DNA of 64,000 nucleotides from Cylindrodendrum hubeiense (taxonomy: Eukaryota; Ascomycota; Sordariomycetes; Hypocreales; Nectriaceae). A program made the translations under genes and the position numbers. Position 1 is the first letter of the stretch; every line of letters starts with the position of its first letter. The stretch lies in contig JAANBB010000025.1 of the NCBI GenBank assembly GCA_014621425.1, positions 124,001 through 188,000 of the forward strand, given 5' to 3'. Under the pieces are notes generated by a model. That model worked only from the letters and a program-made list of their open reading frames with translations. It had not been told where the DNA came from and searched no databases. Positions 34,886 through 45,078 of this stretch are shown here, piece by piece.

Positions 34886-35377
34886 TCTAATTCAAAGTGT
34901 TTCAATATTCTTGTGATTTTACCGTGGGGTCCAGTTCAAATGTGTAGACATCTCCGGCTCTCAATGGTCACCTCGCTAAGCCGCCGGCATTCCGTGCTGG
35001 CCCCACACTGTTTAGCGCAAGACAAGGAAGGCCGAAATGCCGTCGCCGATTGCAAGAACTCGGATGAACTGGGCTGATCAACAGGTTGGTTTCGATGGCT
35101 TCTAAAATTGCGCAAACACTAAATGAGCCGGGACGACCATCTCATCATCGCCGCCGAGCTTGCCTAAGAGCAGATAATACCCAAACGTTCCAGGCTAATT
35201 CTGTAGTTGGTGGCCCTCAACACAGTGGAGTTTTAGAGGCTTGATCGTGATGAAGTGGTAGATAGCACACTCGACGCGTCGTATCTTTAAAACACTGGAA
35301 GGGTATGGTTGTGCTAGTATTGGGTAAAAGGGAAATAGAAGGTCTCGGTACATTTCCAAGCTTAATTACTAGAATCA
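34886..35377. other. Intergenic spacer with hydrolase promoter
   Basis: About 490 bp between the hydrolase start and the 3' end of the acyl-CoA ligase gene. It holds an exact cluster motif (35032-35042) and a near match on the other strand around 34984-34994 (ACGGAATGCCG). Confidence 0.5.
35032..35042 (+). promoter_or_regulatory. Cluster motif CCGAAATGCCG
   Basis: An exact copy, 147 bp upstream of the beta-lactamase-fold hydrolase start. Confidence 0.6.
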
Positions 35378-37186
35378 CTAGATTTTTGCTATCGGTATCT
35401 GCAAATCACTCAAGTGCGTCTTCAGCTCTCGTCTCAAGATTTTCCCACTTCCTGCTTTCGGAACACTTGTGATAAAGGTCACCCCGTGGATCCATTTCGA
35501 TCTCATCTTCCGACCTTGAACAAACTTGATCAATTCGTCGCATAATTTCCTCGACGGTAGGATGCCAGTTGCGGTCACAACACAAGCATGAGGCCGTTCC
35601 CCAGTGTAATCGTCCGGCTTGCCGATGACTGCGACATCAAGAACTTTGGGGTGGGTCAACAGCAGCTCCTCAAGCTCGGCTGGGGCCACTCCAACGCCTT
35701 TGACTTTGACCATTTCCTTGATGCGCCCGGTGATTTGAACACACCCGTTTGCCAACATTCTACCAATATCCCCAGTGCGAAGCCATCCATCTCGCCCAAA
35801 TGTCTCAATCGAGGCTTGTGGGTTATCGACATAACCCATGGCACACTGCGGCCCTCTGGCCCAAATTTCCCCTTCGCCAACTTCGTTTCCTCTTACGTCC
35901 ATGAATTTGAGCTCTGTGCTCGGAAGGATTGTCCCAACTGTGTCAGAATACTCGTAGTCGTAATTATCCGGACTGTGAGCCGTAAGACAAGAGCAGGACT
36001 CTGTCATTCCGTACCCTTGCTTGAAGCCGGTCCAGGGAAACTTTTCCTGCAACTGCTCTATGACTCGAGGTGGCAGCGGAGCTGCGCCTGAGCTGAACCG
36101 TCGGACACAAGTCAAGTCGTATTGGTTGACAATTGCATCTTGCACCAACCGGATGAACAGAGGAGGAACCAGGATGAGCTCCCTCAATTGGTAGTCTACG
36201 ATGGTGTCCAGCATGGCCTTCATTGAGAATTTCGGCAATAAAACGATATCGGCGTTACGAAATATCGGTAGATGTAGAAGGTGCACCAACCCCGTGACTA
36301 ACCAGCATGTTATTATCCAGATACCCGTAGATAAAATGCAAAAGACTCACTGTGATACAGTGGGAGAATACCGAGGACTTTTTCAACGTCTGGAGACGTT
36401 ATTTGAGCCATTTGAAGACACTGGGCTATCACATTGCCATGTGATATCATACACTGTTGGTGTTAGCCACGTCCCTTCAGATCTATCCGGAATCCCTACT
36501 GCTTTCGGCTTTCCAGTTGTTCCACTGGTGAAGCTGAGATACCCACAGACGTCGCTGTTCAATTTTCCGGGAGGGATGGTAAACGCAGGGATCACCTCGG
36601 ATTGAACAGCCGTTGCTTTGGCGCCTATCCAATCTTGAAGACTGTAATGGCCGTTCCTCATCCCGTCGAGAAGGATTACTTTACCTTGTGCCATGTCGAC
36701 CCCAGATGCTGCCCGAACTGCAGTATCCAAGGTCTCCAAAGACGTAAATACGTACTTTGCATGGGAAACTTGAAGTGCGTGCTGTAGTTCCTCGGCGTTT
36801 GTGGACGGCGAAACACCACCGACAATCCCTCCAACTCGAATGATGGCATGCATTGCAACGGGATACCATATCGTGTTTGGACTGAAGAGAATTGCGGTAT
36901 CACCTTCAGTTAACCCACATCTGTGTACAAGTACTCCCGACAATTGCTCGGCATATTGCTTAAGCTGGAGAAATGTGAGCTGCTCCTTGGTGACAGCGTT
37001 GATGACAGCTGACTGATACGTTGCCGAATCCTTTGAGAGACCCTGGAATCTTGCCGACTCGAAAAGCCATGACCAAACGGTTTCATGCTTGGGATCTAAT
37101 CTCAAAATCAGCAAATTTTAACCATATTTTAAGAATCTCTTGTATTTCGCACATTGTATGTCTACATGGGGCGACTTGTAAGGCAT
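35378..37186 (-). CDS. Acyl-CoA ligase (AMP-binding, 4-coumarate-CoA ligase-like), probably peroxisomal
   Basis: The true start is ATG 37186: MPYKSPHVDIQ, then an intron with a GATTAG acceptor, then YPKHETVWSWLFESARFQ. Four exons encode about 550 residues. Motifs are FTSGTTGKPKA (P-loop), GILPLYHITGLVHLL, GYGMTESCSCLTA (acyl/AMP binding), DGWLRTGDIGRM (the Asp that binds ribose), GRIKEMVKVKGVGVAPAELE (hinge) and SGKILRRELK with the catalytic Lys. It activates a carboxylic acid through an adenylate to its CoA thioester. The last three residues are AKI, a known fungal variant of the type 1 peroxisomal signal. It is divergent to the second BVMO gene with a shared cluster motif. In this pathway it would load the ring-opened acid for beta-oxidation. 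Confidence 0.87.
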
Positions 37187-37349
37187 CGTGAGGAATGGTT
37201 GGATCTCAATGGTAAGCTGATAGCTTCTTCACCCCAGTCGATAGTAATAAAAGTCATACGATCCATATCCCGGTTTTGAAGCAAATTTTACGTCAAATAC
37301 AATCCATTAGCCGAGGATTTCAACGGCTATTCGATGGTATTGCCAATAC

Positions 37350-37360
37350 CGGCTTTTCGG
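37350..37360 (-). promoter_or_regulatory. Cluster motif variant CCGAAAAGCCG in a divergent promoter
   Basis: Lies 164 bp from the acyl-CoA ligase start and 110 bp from the second BVMO start. It is read on the minus strand. Confidence 0.5.
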
Positions 37361-37469
37361 GACACGGCTGTCGAGATCCGATTAGTAGCGGATCGCCAAC
37401 GCGATATTAAGACACTTGGCCGGACGAGGGACTCTTTCTGTAACAACGCTAAAAATATCGGCAATCAGT

Positions 37470-39564
37470 ATGGGTTCCATCAGTTCACCCGTCACTGCGA
37501 CACTCCCCTCCTACTTTCAGCAGTCAGGACTCCAACCGCGATTCCTAAGAGTCATTGGGATTGGAGCTGGCGCATCGGGCTTGCTACTAGCCTATAAGAT
37601 CCAGAGAAACTTTGAGAAGGTAGACTTGAAGATTTTTGAAAAGAATGAAGGTCCGTTTCACGTCATGTGAGAGTGACAGACTTGGAGTTAACAAGTTCTA
37701 GGTGTTGGCGGAACATGGTGGGAGGTAAGAGTCTCTCAATTGCTAGGAATGACCCTTCACTAAAGATGCGCTTAATAGAATAATTATCCCGGGTGATTAT
37801 GAATCCCGCCAGTACACACTGTAGTGCATTATACTAATGTGAGTCCGCCGAATAGATGTGCCTGTGATAATTTCTCTCATAACTACACCTATTCTTTTGA
37901 ACCGAAGACCGACTACGACGCAACATACTCCACATCTGAGGAAATCAGAGGGTTAGATCGTAGCCTCAGTCTTTTCTTAAACTATCTGCGGCTGATGAAT
38001 TGTATAGGTACTTTTCTGGATTCCAGCAAAAATACGACCTCGGGAAATACATCAAAACCTCTCATAGTGTAATCGGATGCCGCTGGAATGAAGAGTTAGT
38101 GGAGTGGGCAGTGACAGTCCACAACAACAAACTTGGGGTCACCGAAATACATGCTTGTGACGTTCTTGTCAGCGCCACCGGCGTTCTTAACTCATGGAAG
38201 TGGCCAGATGTCAAAGGATTTGACAAATTCCAGGGCCCTATCGCTCACAGCGCCTCTTGGGACCCTGAGATAGACCTGACATGCAAAACAGTCGCTTTAA
38301 TCGGGAACGGGTATTGGCATCCGAAAATTATCCATTCAAAGACAAAGACTAACAACTATGGGCTTTTAGATCATCTGGCATTCAGATTCTTCCTGCCATT
38401 CTTCCCGAGGTCAAGAGCGTTGTAAACTTGATCCGCAGTCCGGCATGGATTACGACGCCCTTTGGCAATAGTGCTCCCAGGAAGTTTTCTGAAGACGAGA
38501 AGAAAGAGTTCGCTGAAAATCCAGAGGTGCATCTGAAGCTTCGCAAGCATGTTGAAGCGACCAACAATGGCTTCTTTAAGATATTTCTGAAAGGAAGTCC
38601 TGAAGCTGTCAAGGCCCGCGAAATCTTCAGCGAGCAGATGAGCTCCATCATTGGGGACAAAGAACTCTGCGAAAAGATGATTCCAGAATGGCCGTTAGGC
38701 TGTCGCCGACTCACACCGGGAGTGGGCTACCTCAGCGCGACTAAAGACCCGAAGACGACGCTCGTCTACGAAGCTCTAGCTGAGGTCACAGAGACAGGAG
38801 TAAAAACCTCCACTGGGCGCGAATTTCAGGTCGATGTCATCATTTGCGCCAGTGGCTTTGATACAAGCTTCAAGCCGAAATTCCCACTCGTTGGGTTGGG
38901 AGGCCAAGATCTGAGAGAAGTCTGGGATCAAGAACCAAAGGGCTACATGGGTCTTGCAGTACCCGACTTTCCGAATTTCTTCTCCTTCCTCGGGCCAAAT
39001 TGCCCGATTGGCAACGGTCCAGTGCTTAGTGCGATTGAGGCTCAAGCTGATTATATCTGCAAAGTTATCTACCGTCTCCAGTCAGAACACATCCAGTACG
39101 TAGCAATTTCCTTGACTTTCTTGCTCTAAACATTCACAATACTGACAACTACAAGGACTATTACCCCTAAGATGGAGGCCGCCAATGAGTTTAGTCGGTA
39201 TAAGGATCTTTTTTTCCAGACAACGGTCTGGAGTGAGAATTGTCGGTCGTGGTATAAGCTCAGGCATAATAACAAGGTGGCTGCTTTGTGGGTTGGGTCA
39301 ACCATTCACTACCTCCGTGCCATCGAAAATCCCAGATATGAAGACTGGGATTTCACCTATCTTCATGAAAATCGATGGTCCTACCTCGGGAATGGGCTAG
39401 GGCCCGACGACGTGGATGTAGATGGAGATTTAGCGTACTATGTTCGGCAAGTGGATGACGCCCCGATTCTGGGAAGCAAAAAGTATCACGGTGGTGCATG
39501 GGCAGGCAACAAGGGCGAGAGTGTCATTGGCCTCGAAGAAGCATCGAAGGATATCAAGAGATAG
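37470..39564 (+). CDS. Baeyer-Villiger-type flavin monooxygenase 2
   Basis: Seven exons encode about 580 residues, starting MGSISSPVTATLPSYF. The first FAD turn is VIGIGAGASGLLLA, followed by GVGGTWWENNYPGCACDN. The canonical BVMO fingerprint is present: FQGPIAHSASWD. The second nucleotide turn is ALIGNGSSGIQILP, then LIRSPAWITTPFG, PLGCRRLTPGVGYL and VIICASGFDTSFKP. It should insert an oxygen next to a ketone carbonyl using FAD and NADPH. Small exons at 37722-37800 carry GVGGTWWE and NNYPG; the joins are supported by the conserved motif. No signal peptide or membrane anchor is seen. It ends EEASKDIKR. It is the one of the three that keeps the full fingerprint. Confidence 0.87.
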
Positions 39565-39805
39565 GGCAAAGAACCCGACCTATGAGTTTTGCCTAGTGCT
39601 TGAATGAGAGTTAAATTCCGGCTACTTGCGTTTTACCCTGTTGTTTACCTTGCTGTGATAATCACGTCACTTCTGAGGCTTGTTTCGCGGGCACATGATC
39701 AAAATGGTTCACAGCACGATAATTTAGTGAGAAAGGTTTCACCCAAAGAATGTTTGTGAGATATCCAAGGTGGTTAAATAAAATACGTGATACTTTATGT
39801 TACCG

Positions 39806-41249
39806 TCATGCGTCGCCCGCCAACGCTCTTGGGGTAGATGTCCCAAAGCCACGAGGGCTTTCATACGTGAGCATCCACGAAACATTGTCGACCATCCGCT
39901 TACGGGCAGCCACAGAAATAGGGAGATTCAAGAACATATGGAAGCCATGAGGCACTTTGTCATAGAGTCTGTACTGTACAGGTACCCTGAGAAGGGTTAG
40001 TTGAAGGCGATGACTTGTCACGGTGATTGTACTTTCCCTGCATTTTCCAGTGCCCATTTAAAGGCAGTGCCCTGGTCTCGAAGGGGATCCCAACCGGCGC
40101 AAATGATCGCTTTGTTTAATGTGTAGTTAGTAGTGCTGAAACGGAAAAATGTCTAGAAATGGTGGCTGCTTTACCTGTTGGTGGGAATTGGTCAAGACTA
40201 GTGCTTATCAGTGGTGAAACTAATGGTTCGCGAGCCCTGGAAGGAAAATATTGGTCTATTCCAACATGAGTTGATTATTCGTCATCTCGTTTGACGGGCG
40301 CTACATACCGAAGCAAAATGACATTCCGCTGGCTGAGAGTTGAGGAGCGTGCGCATGTTGACACCAACTTTCATTTGAGTATTGTGGTGGGTAATGAAGT
40401 GGATCACATGTAACAGGGACTATACAGTAATTTAGTGGTTATCGAGCAGAATCTCATGAGTATTGAGCTATTACTGTTCAACAATAGGCCACGAATGCGC
40501 CCTCTGACCTCATCCGGGAGACACGAAAAGACCCCGCAGCATAGATTTGCTCCTGCGCTGCTGCCGGCTAGGATGACTTTGTTCCGATCAAATGCCGGGA
40601 AATTCGTGTCATCTAAGATCTTGATCGGTGTGAATATGGTTTAGTGATACCAGAAGAGCGTCAAAACTTACAGCGTTGATGGCGTCGACACAATCGTTGA
40701 GTGGGCCAGGGAATTGATGGGCTGGGCTCCTTTGGATTAAGAGGGAAATATTTCAGTACATGCGTTTCCAACCCCCACCAGCTGTTTATTTGTAGCATTT
40801 TTACTTACAGGCGATAGTGAATATTGACTGCTACGCAATCTAGTCGCCGGACAACCTCTCTGCAAAACCCATCCTCCACTGAGTAGTCGCCTGCGATCCA
40901 GCCTGGTGTATATATCATTACCAATGAGAGCTTATAAGTCATTTGGATCGGAAGACCTACCGCCGCCGTGGATTGTGACAACCAGGGGCCTCTGCTGTAC
41001 GTGACCGATATCCAATTTTGCCGACTGATACACAAGGAGAGGGAGCTCGGTACCATCTCTTGTGAAAGCATTCATCCAAGATAAAGAGATATTGAAATCG
41101 CTTTTTGCTTCTTGTCTTAGATGTTCTTGCGACTTCCGTAGGATGAGCAATGACTCTGGGGTCGGAAAGTCCGCTGGGTTCAGCGCCGGAAATTGCGACA
41201 CTGGCCAGGTGCCCTCATACTGCTCGGTGGAATAAGGCGAATCACTCAT
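39806..41249 (-). CDS. Alpha/beta-hydrolase, hormone-sensitive-lipase-type esterase
   Basis: About eight exons encode some 350 residues from ATG 41249 (MSDSPYSTEQYEGTWPVSQF). The oxyanion motif HGGG lies after RPLVVTI, and the nucleophile elbow is ILAGSSAGANLCCG. LLLNIPVTCDPLHYPPQYSN, FCFDQYFPSRAREPLVSPLI, AIICAGWDPLRDQGTAF (catalytic Asp) and LYDKVPHGFHMFLN (catalytic His) complete the triad. The final intron is taken to end at GTACAG before YRLYDKVPHG; it and the intron after LLLN were fixed by the family pattern. It probably hydrolyses a small ester or lactone. It lies tail to tail with BVMO2 and shares a promoter with SDR2. Confidence 0.82.
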
Positions 41250-41407
41250 GACTTCGACAAGGCCGTTCGGGTTGGGTAGAATTTCTGGAAGTTTTCAATC
41301 CAATCCCTTCACATTGAATCGATCCACCGAAGACAGAGTGGGTGTGCGGTTATTGGGGCCAGCCCGGAGAAGTGGCGTAGCCCTCAAGCCGAGGAATGAC
41401 GAGAGCG

Positions 41408-41418
41408 CCGAAATGCCG
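41408..41418 (+). promoter_or_regulatory. Cluster motif CCGAAATGCCG in a divergent promoter
   Basis: An exact copy between the esterase (start 159 bp away) and SDR2 (start 97 bp away). Confidence 0.6.
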
Positions 41419-41514
41419 AAAGGTACATTGAAGACAGAACAGAGCAAACCCCATGGTATTTGAAGTCGGCAAAAAGCCAACAAAATCAGAATTGAAATAG
41501 ACTAATATTGAGCC

Positions 41515-42348
41515 ATGGTGTCTATTCAAGAGGTCGCAATTGTCACTGGAGCCGCGGGCGGGCTCGGTCGGGCCATCGCTCGCAAGTTGGCATCCCGAGG
41601 CATTACCATTCTCATCGCCGACGTCCAGGAAGAGCGAGGCCAAGAAACGGCAGAAGCCATCAAACAGGACTTCGGTGTCGAATCTTTATTCTGTAAAACC
41701 GATGTCACGAAAGAGGAAGATGTCAAACGCATGGTACAAATGGCGGTTGAGCGCTGGGGCCGAGTCGACTGGGCCGCAAACAACGCCGGGATGGGAGAGA
41801 AGCTGGAAGACAATGAAGATGAGGTGACGACCGAGGCGTTTAATAAGTTGTATGAAGTCAACCAGCGTGGTGTCTGGCTTTGCCAAAAGTACGAAGCCGA
41901 GCAAATGCGAAAACAACAGCCGCGGCTCGCGAATGGGACATCCCCGGAGCTGGGAGGCGTGGCTCAACGAGGCGCCATCGTCAACATTGCGTCCATTTGC
42001 GGGCATGTTGCAACCGGTATGCCATCCTACACAGCATCCAAGCATGCTATCTTAGGAATCACCAAGATTGGGGGGTTGTTCTATGGCAAACACGGTATCC
42101 GCTGCAACTCGGTCTCCCCCGGTCCCATTCTTAGCGACCAGTACGCCGAGTTCAAGGAAAGCTTCTTAGACGACCCGAGATTTAGTGAGCAGGCAGTGGG
42201 ATGGAGCAATAGGTGCCCGCTCAAGAGGCCGAGCACCTGTGAGGAACAAGCGAATGTCGTTAGTTTCTTGCTCAGTGGCGAGAGTAGTTTTGTGAACTGC
42301 TCAGATATTCGTGTTGATGGTGGTTTGACTTCGGTAGCAGATAGATGA
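41515..42348 (+). CDS. Short-chain dehydrogenase/reductase 2
   Basis: A single exon of 277 codons starting MVSIQEVAIVTGAAGGLGRA. The cofactor turn is TGAAGGLG; ADVQEERG after the second strand suggests NAD. NNAGMG is the NAG motif. The catalytic Ser is in NIASICGHVATGMPSYTASK, which also holds the YxxxK pair. The C-terminal RVDGGLT is typical of classical SDRs of the FabG/alcohol dehydrogenase type. In the cluster it could oxidise an alcohol or a 3-hydroxyacyl-CoA. It ends SVADR, with no peroxisomal signal. Confidence 0.88.
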   Translation: MVSIQEVAIVTGAAGGLGRAIARKLASRGITILIADVQEERGQETAEAIKQDFGVESLFCKTDVTKEEDVKRMVQMAVERWGRVDWAANNAGMGEKLEDNEDEVTTEAFNKLYEVNQRGVWLCQKYEAEQMRKQQPRLANGTSPELGGVAQRGAIVNIASICGHVATGMPSYTASKHAILGITKIGGLFYGKHGIRCNSVSPGPILSDQYAEFKESFLDDPRFSEQAVGWSNRCPLKRPSTCEEQANVVSFLLSGESSFVNCSDIRVDGGLTSVADR

Positions 42349-42447
42349 GGAAAATGCAAGACGGAAATATTAAACCAGTGTTCTAAATGAATAATAATAT
42401 GTTATAATTATCCGCGAATATGGTATATGATGCCGACTTCTACATAT

Positions 42448-44030
42448 CTATAGCTGAGGCTTTTCCTTCAGTGAAGCCGTCTTTTGTTGGAAGAGCTTGA
42501 CCATTTGGCGGATGGAGAGATCAAGCAGGACGTCTTCACTACCACCTGGGATCCTTGCACCTGGAACTTCACGATAAATTTCTTGAAAATGCGTTAGTTT
42601 TCGGCATTGTAAAATATGAAGGGTTGACGAGGACTTACTCTCAATGATTTCACCCTGCCCGGATCGAGTATAACCATTGCCGCCAAACAGTAACACTGCG
42701 CATCTCGCACATTCATCCAAGACCATCCCGGCATTTGCCTTGCACAGAGCCGTAAGACCGCCCAGTTCTTTATCGGCATTTGCCTTGTCCATTTTCGTCA
42801 GCTGGTAAGCAAAAGACTCAACCCATGCGGACTGGGACTCGAGCGCAGCTGCGCACTTGGCAAGGCGATGGCGAACGACCGGCTGATCCATCAGTGTCTA
42901 GGTTGAGTTAGCATATTGATGTGCTTGCAGTAACGATGATGTGAGAAAATGGTTACCTTGCCGAATGCCTCTCGCTTCAAGCAGTATGCAAACGCGGTGC
43001 TCAGGGCCACGCGAGCTTGGCGAGTAACGCCAATGGAGATAAAAAGTCGCTCGTGATTGAAGTTATTCATGACATACTTCATGCCATCGCCTTCCTTGCC
43101 GATGAGGTTCTCTCGGGGAACCTTGACATCGTCGAGCTCGATGAAGGATGTTCCAGCTGAAATCTGGCCTGCTACCTTGAGGCGGCGCCGGGAAACGCCC
43201 GGGTTGTCTTTGAGGGGCACGACGAGGAGAGAAATGCCCTTCGCACCCGAGCCTTCAGGTCCAGTACGGACAGCCATGGTGGCAGAGTCGGCCATCATAC
43301 CGTTGGTGATCCATTTCTTGGCTCCGTTGACGATGTAAAAACGTCCGCATTCGCTAATTTGGGCCGTCGTCGTAATATTTGCTACATCCGAACCTGCACT
43401 ATTGGGCACGTTGCCGCATTAGGCGCTGCGACGAACGGTTATGTGACTTGGGGTTTTCACTCACTCTGGTTCGGTAATGGCAATGCATGACCGCGTCTTC
43501 CCGAGAAGAAGATCCGGGAGAAACCTGTCCTGCAGCTGCTTATCGGCGTAGCGTAGTAGCGGGGGTACACCAAAAGCCATGCCGGTCGTGATACCGCCGG
43601 AGGGACCAGCGAGCCCAGCTCGACTCATCTACAAGCTCATGGTCAGTCATTTTGCCAAAAGCCGGCTATTAATGAACGCATAAACGTCAAGACGCACCTC
43701 GTCCGCATAGATCAGGCCGTGGAGCGTGTTCCATTCCTCGACGGGGATATCTCCGGGCATGTGCGTAATCCCGAGCTTACGGAGCCACTCGGCGGGCAGT
43801 GGCGCGGGCAAGGCGGGCAGGAGAAAGTTGCCGCGGGCGAAATCAGAGAAGACATGAGAGGGAAGCTCCTCGGCTGTTTCCCACTGGAGGGCAGACCTGT
43901 TCAGGTGCTTGTCGATGAACTCCCTGCATGCGCGCTGCAGTTTGTGATGAGACGCGTCAAAGTACGGCGACGGCAGGCCATTTAGCCACGGAGGCTCCGC
44001 GAAGGGCACTGAGGGGGTTGAGACGGCCAT
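42448..44030 (-). CDS. Acyl-CoA dehydrogenase
   Basis: Five exons encode about 440 residues, starting MAVSTPSVPFAEPPWLNG. FAD-binding segments are CIAITEPEAGSDVANITTTA, FYIVNGAKKWITNGMMAD and VKVPRENLIGKEGDGMKYVM. ERLFISIGVTRQARVALSTA, LFGGNGYTRSGQGEIIE and IPGGSEDVLLDLSIRQM follow; the Glu in GGSED is near the usual catalytic base position of this branch. It forms 2-enoyl-CoA from acyl-CoA with FAD. No mitochondrial presequence is obvious and no SKL is present (it ends KEKPQL), so its compartment is open. It would act between the ligase and the hydratase. The closest bacterial analogy is citronellyl-CoA dehydrogenase (AtuD), but this assignment is by context only. Confidence 0.87.
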
Positions 44031-45078
44031 GTTTTAGCGTTAGGCGTCAATTGTGCGGTGGTGAATTTGGATGATGCGGGGTTGACTTGTTGTGAATAGT
44101 TTCAGAAAGCTGGCTGGAGCTGAGATAAATGCAGTGGATTTTGATACAGGATTGTGATTCAGACTGGCCTGTGACGGACCTCGGGCCACCTCAGCACCCC
44201 CGTGAGACATGTCCAAACCTGGCTGTGGAATGGGTGGCGGCCAGGAGGATTTGACCCGAAATACCGAGTCTCTTCCCGAGGTGTTTTCCAAAAATGGACG
44301 ACAGATGACACATCCCACAGACCCTTGCATGGGAGGATTGTGCTGACGGACATGGGTTGGAAGAAAAGAACGGCAGACCGACTATGTGTAATATGGGATG
44401 GAATACGCCTTTGAGGTTTGTTGGTTGACCCGGTACTCCCTCCATCTTGATCTGCTCGCCACAGGGGGATTGGGATGCATCACTGGCTGAATGTTCAGCG
44501 GTGCTGACAGCGTTTCACTTGGGACGCAGGGTCTACTTCGTATAGCGGCCTGGATCAATTGCCCGCTGTCAAGCCCCCAGCAGCTCTGCACCCACCTGTC
44601 AACTCATCCAGATCCCGGTTTCAGCACTGACTTTGTTGCAACCTCCACTGGCAAAATACAGCAGTCGGTAGCTATGCGTCAGTGAGACTCGGGGGAGCCT
44701 GACGCCTCCACGACCGTGCTCCCACGCCGCTATGCCCAGATTCGTAGGTAGCACCTCGCCCGTCCTAAGCCAAGATAAGGCAAACAGGTGTGGGCACCAA
44801 TGACATCTCTACGGTTAGGAGACGCCCAGACTCGCTCCAGTTGGCCTTGGATCTCAGTCCCCCCAACTCCAAGGCTCTCCAGGGGGAGGCGGATCCCATG
44901 CATTGCCCCGGATTTTGGCTACCCGCTTCCCCGCATCTTGGTACGCAATCTGACTTCTATCACCATCTCGATTAAGCATGCCCCATACCACCGACGTTGC
45001 CTTATATAGATCTCGACTTTTTTCCCTTCCCATTGCGCATTGCTTCAGATACTCCGCAGCTCACCGTCGGGGAAGGCC
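44031..45078. other. Divergent intergenic region, ACAD / regulator 1
   Basis: About 1 kb. One cluster motif variant lies at 44256-44266. No motif was seen close to regulator 1, so that gene may not be under the same control. A TATA-like CTTATATAG lies near 45001, about 70 bp before the regulator start. Confidence 0.5.
44256..44266 (+). promoter_or_regulatory. Cluster motif variant CCGAAATACCG
   Basis: One change from the best form, 226 bp upstream of the acyl-CoA dehydrogenase start. Confidence 0.45.
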
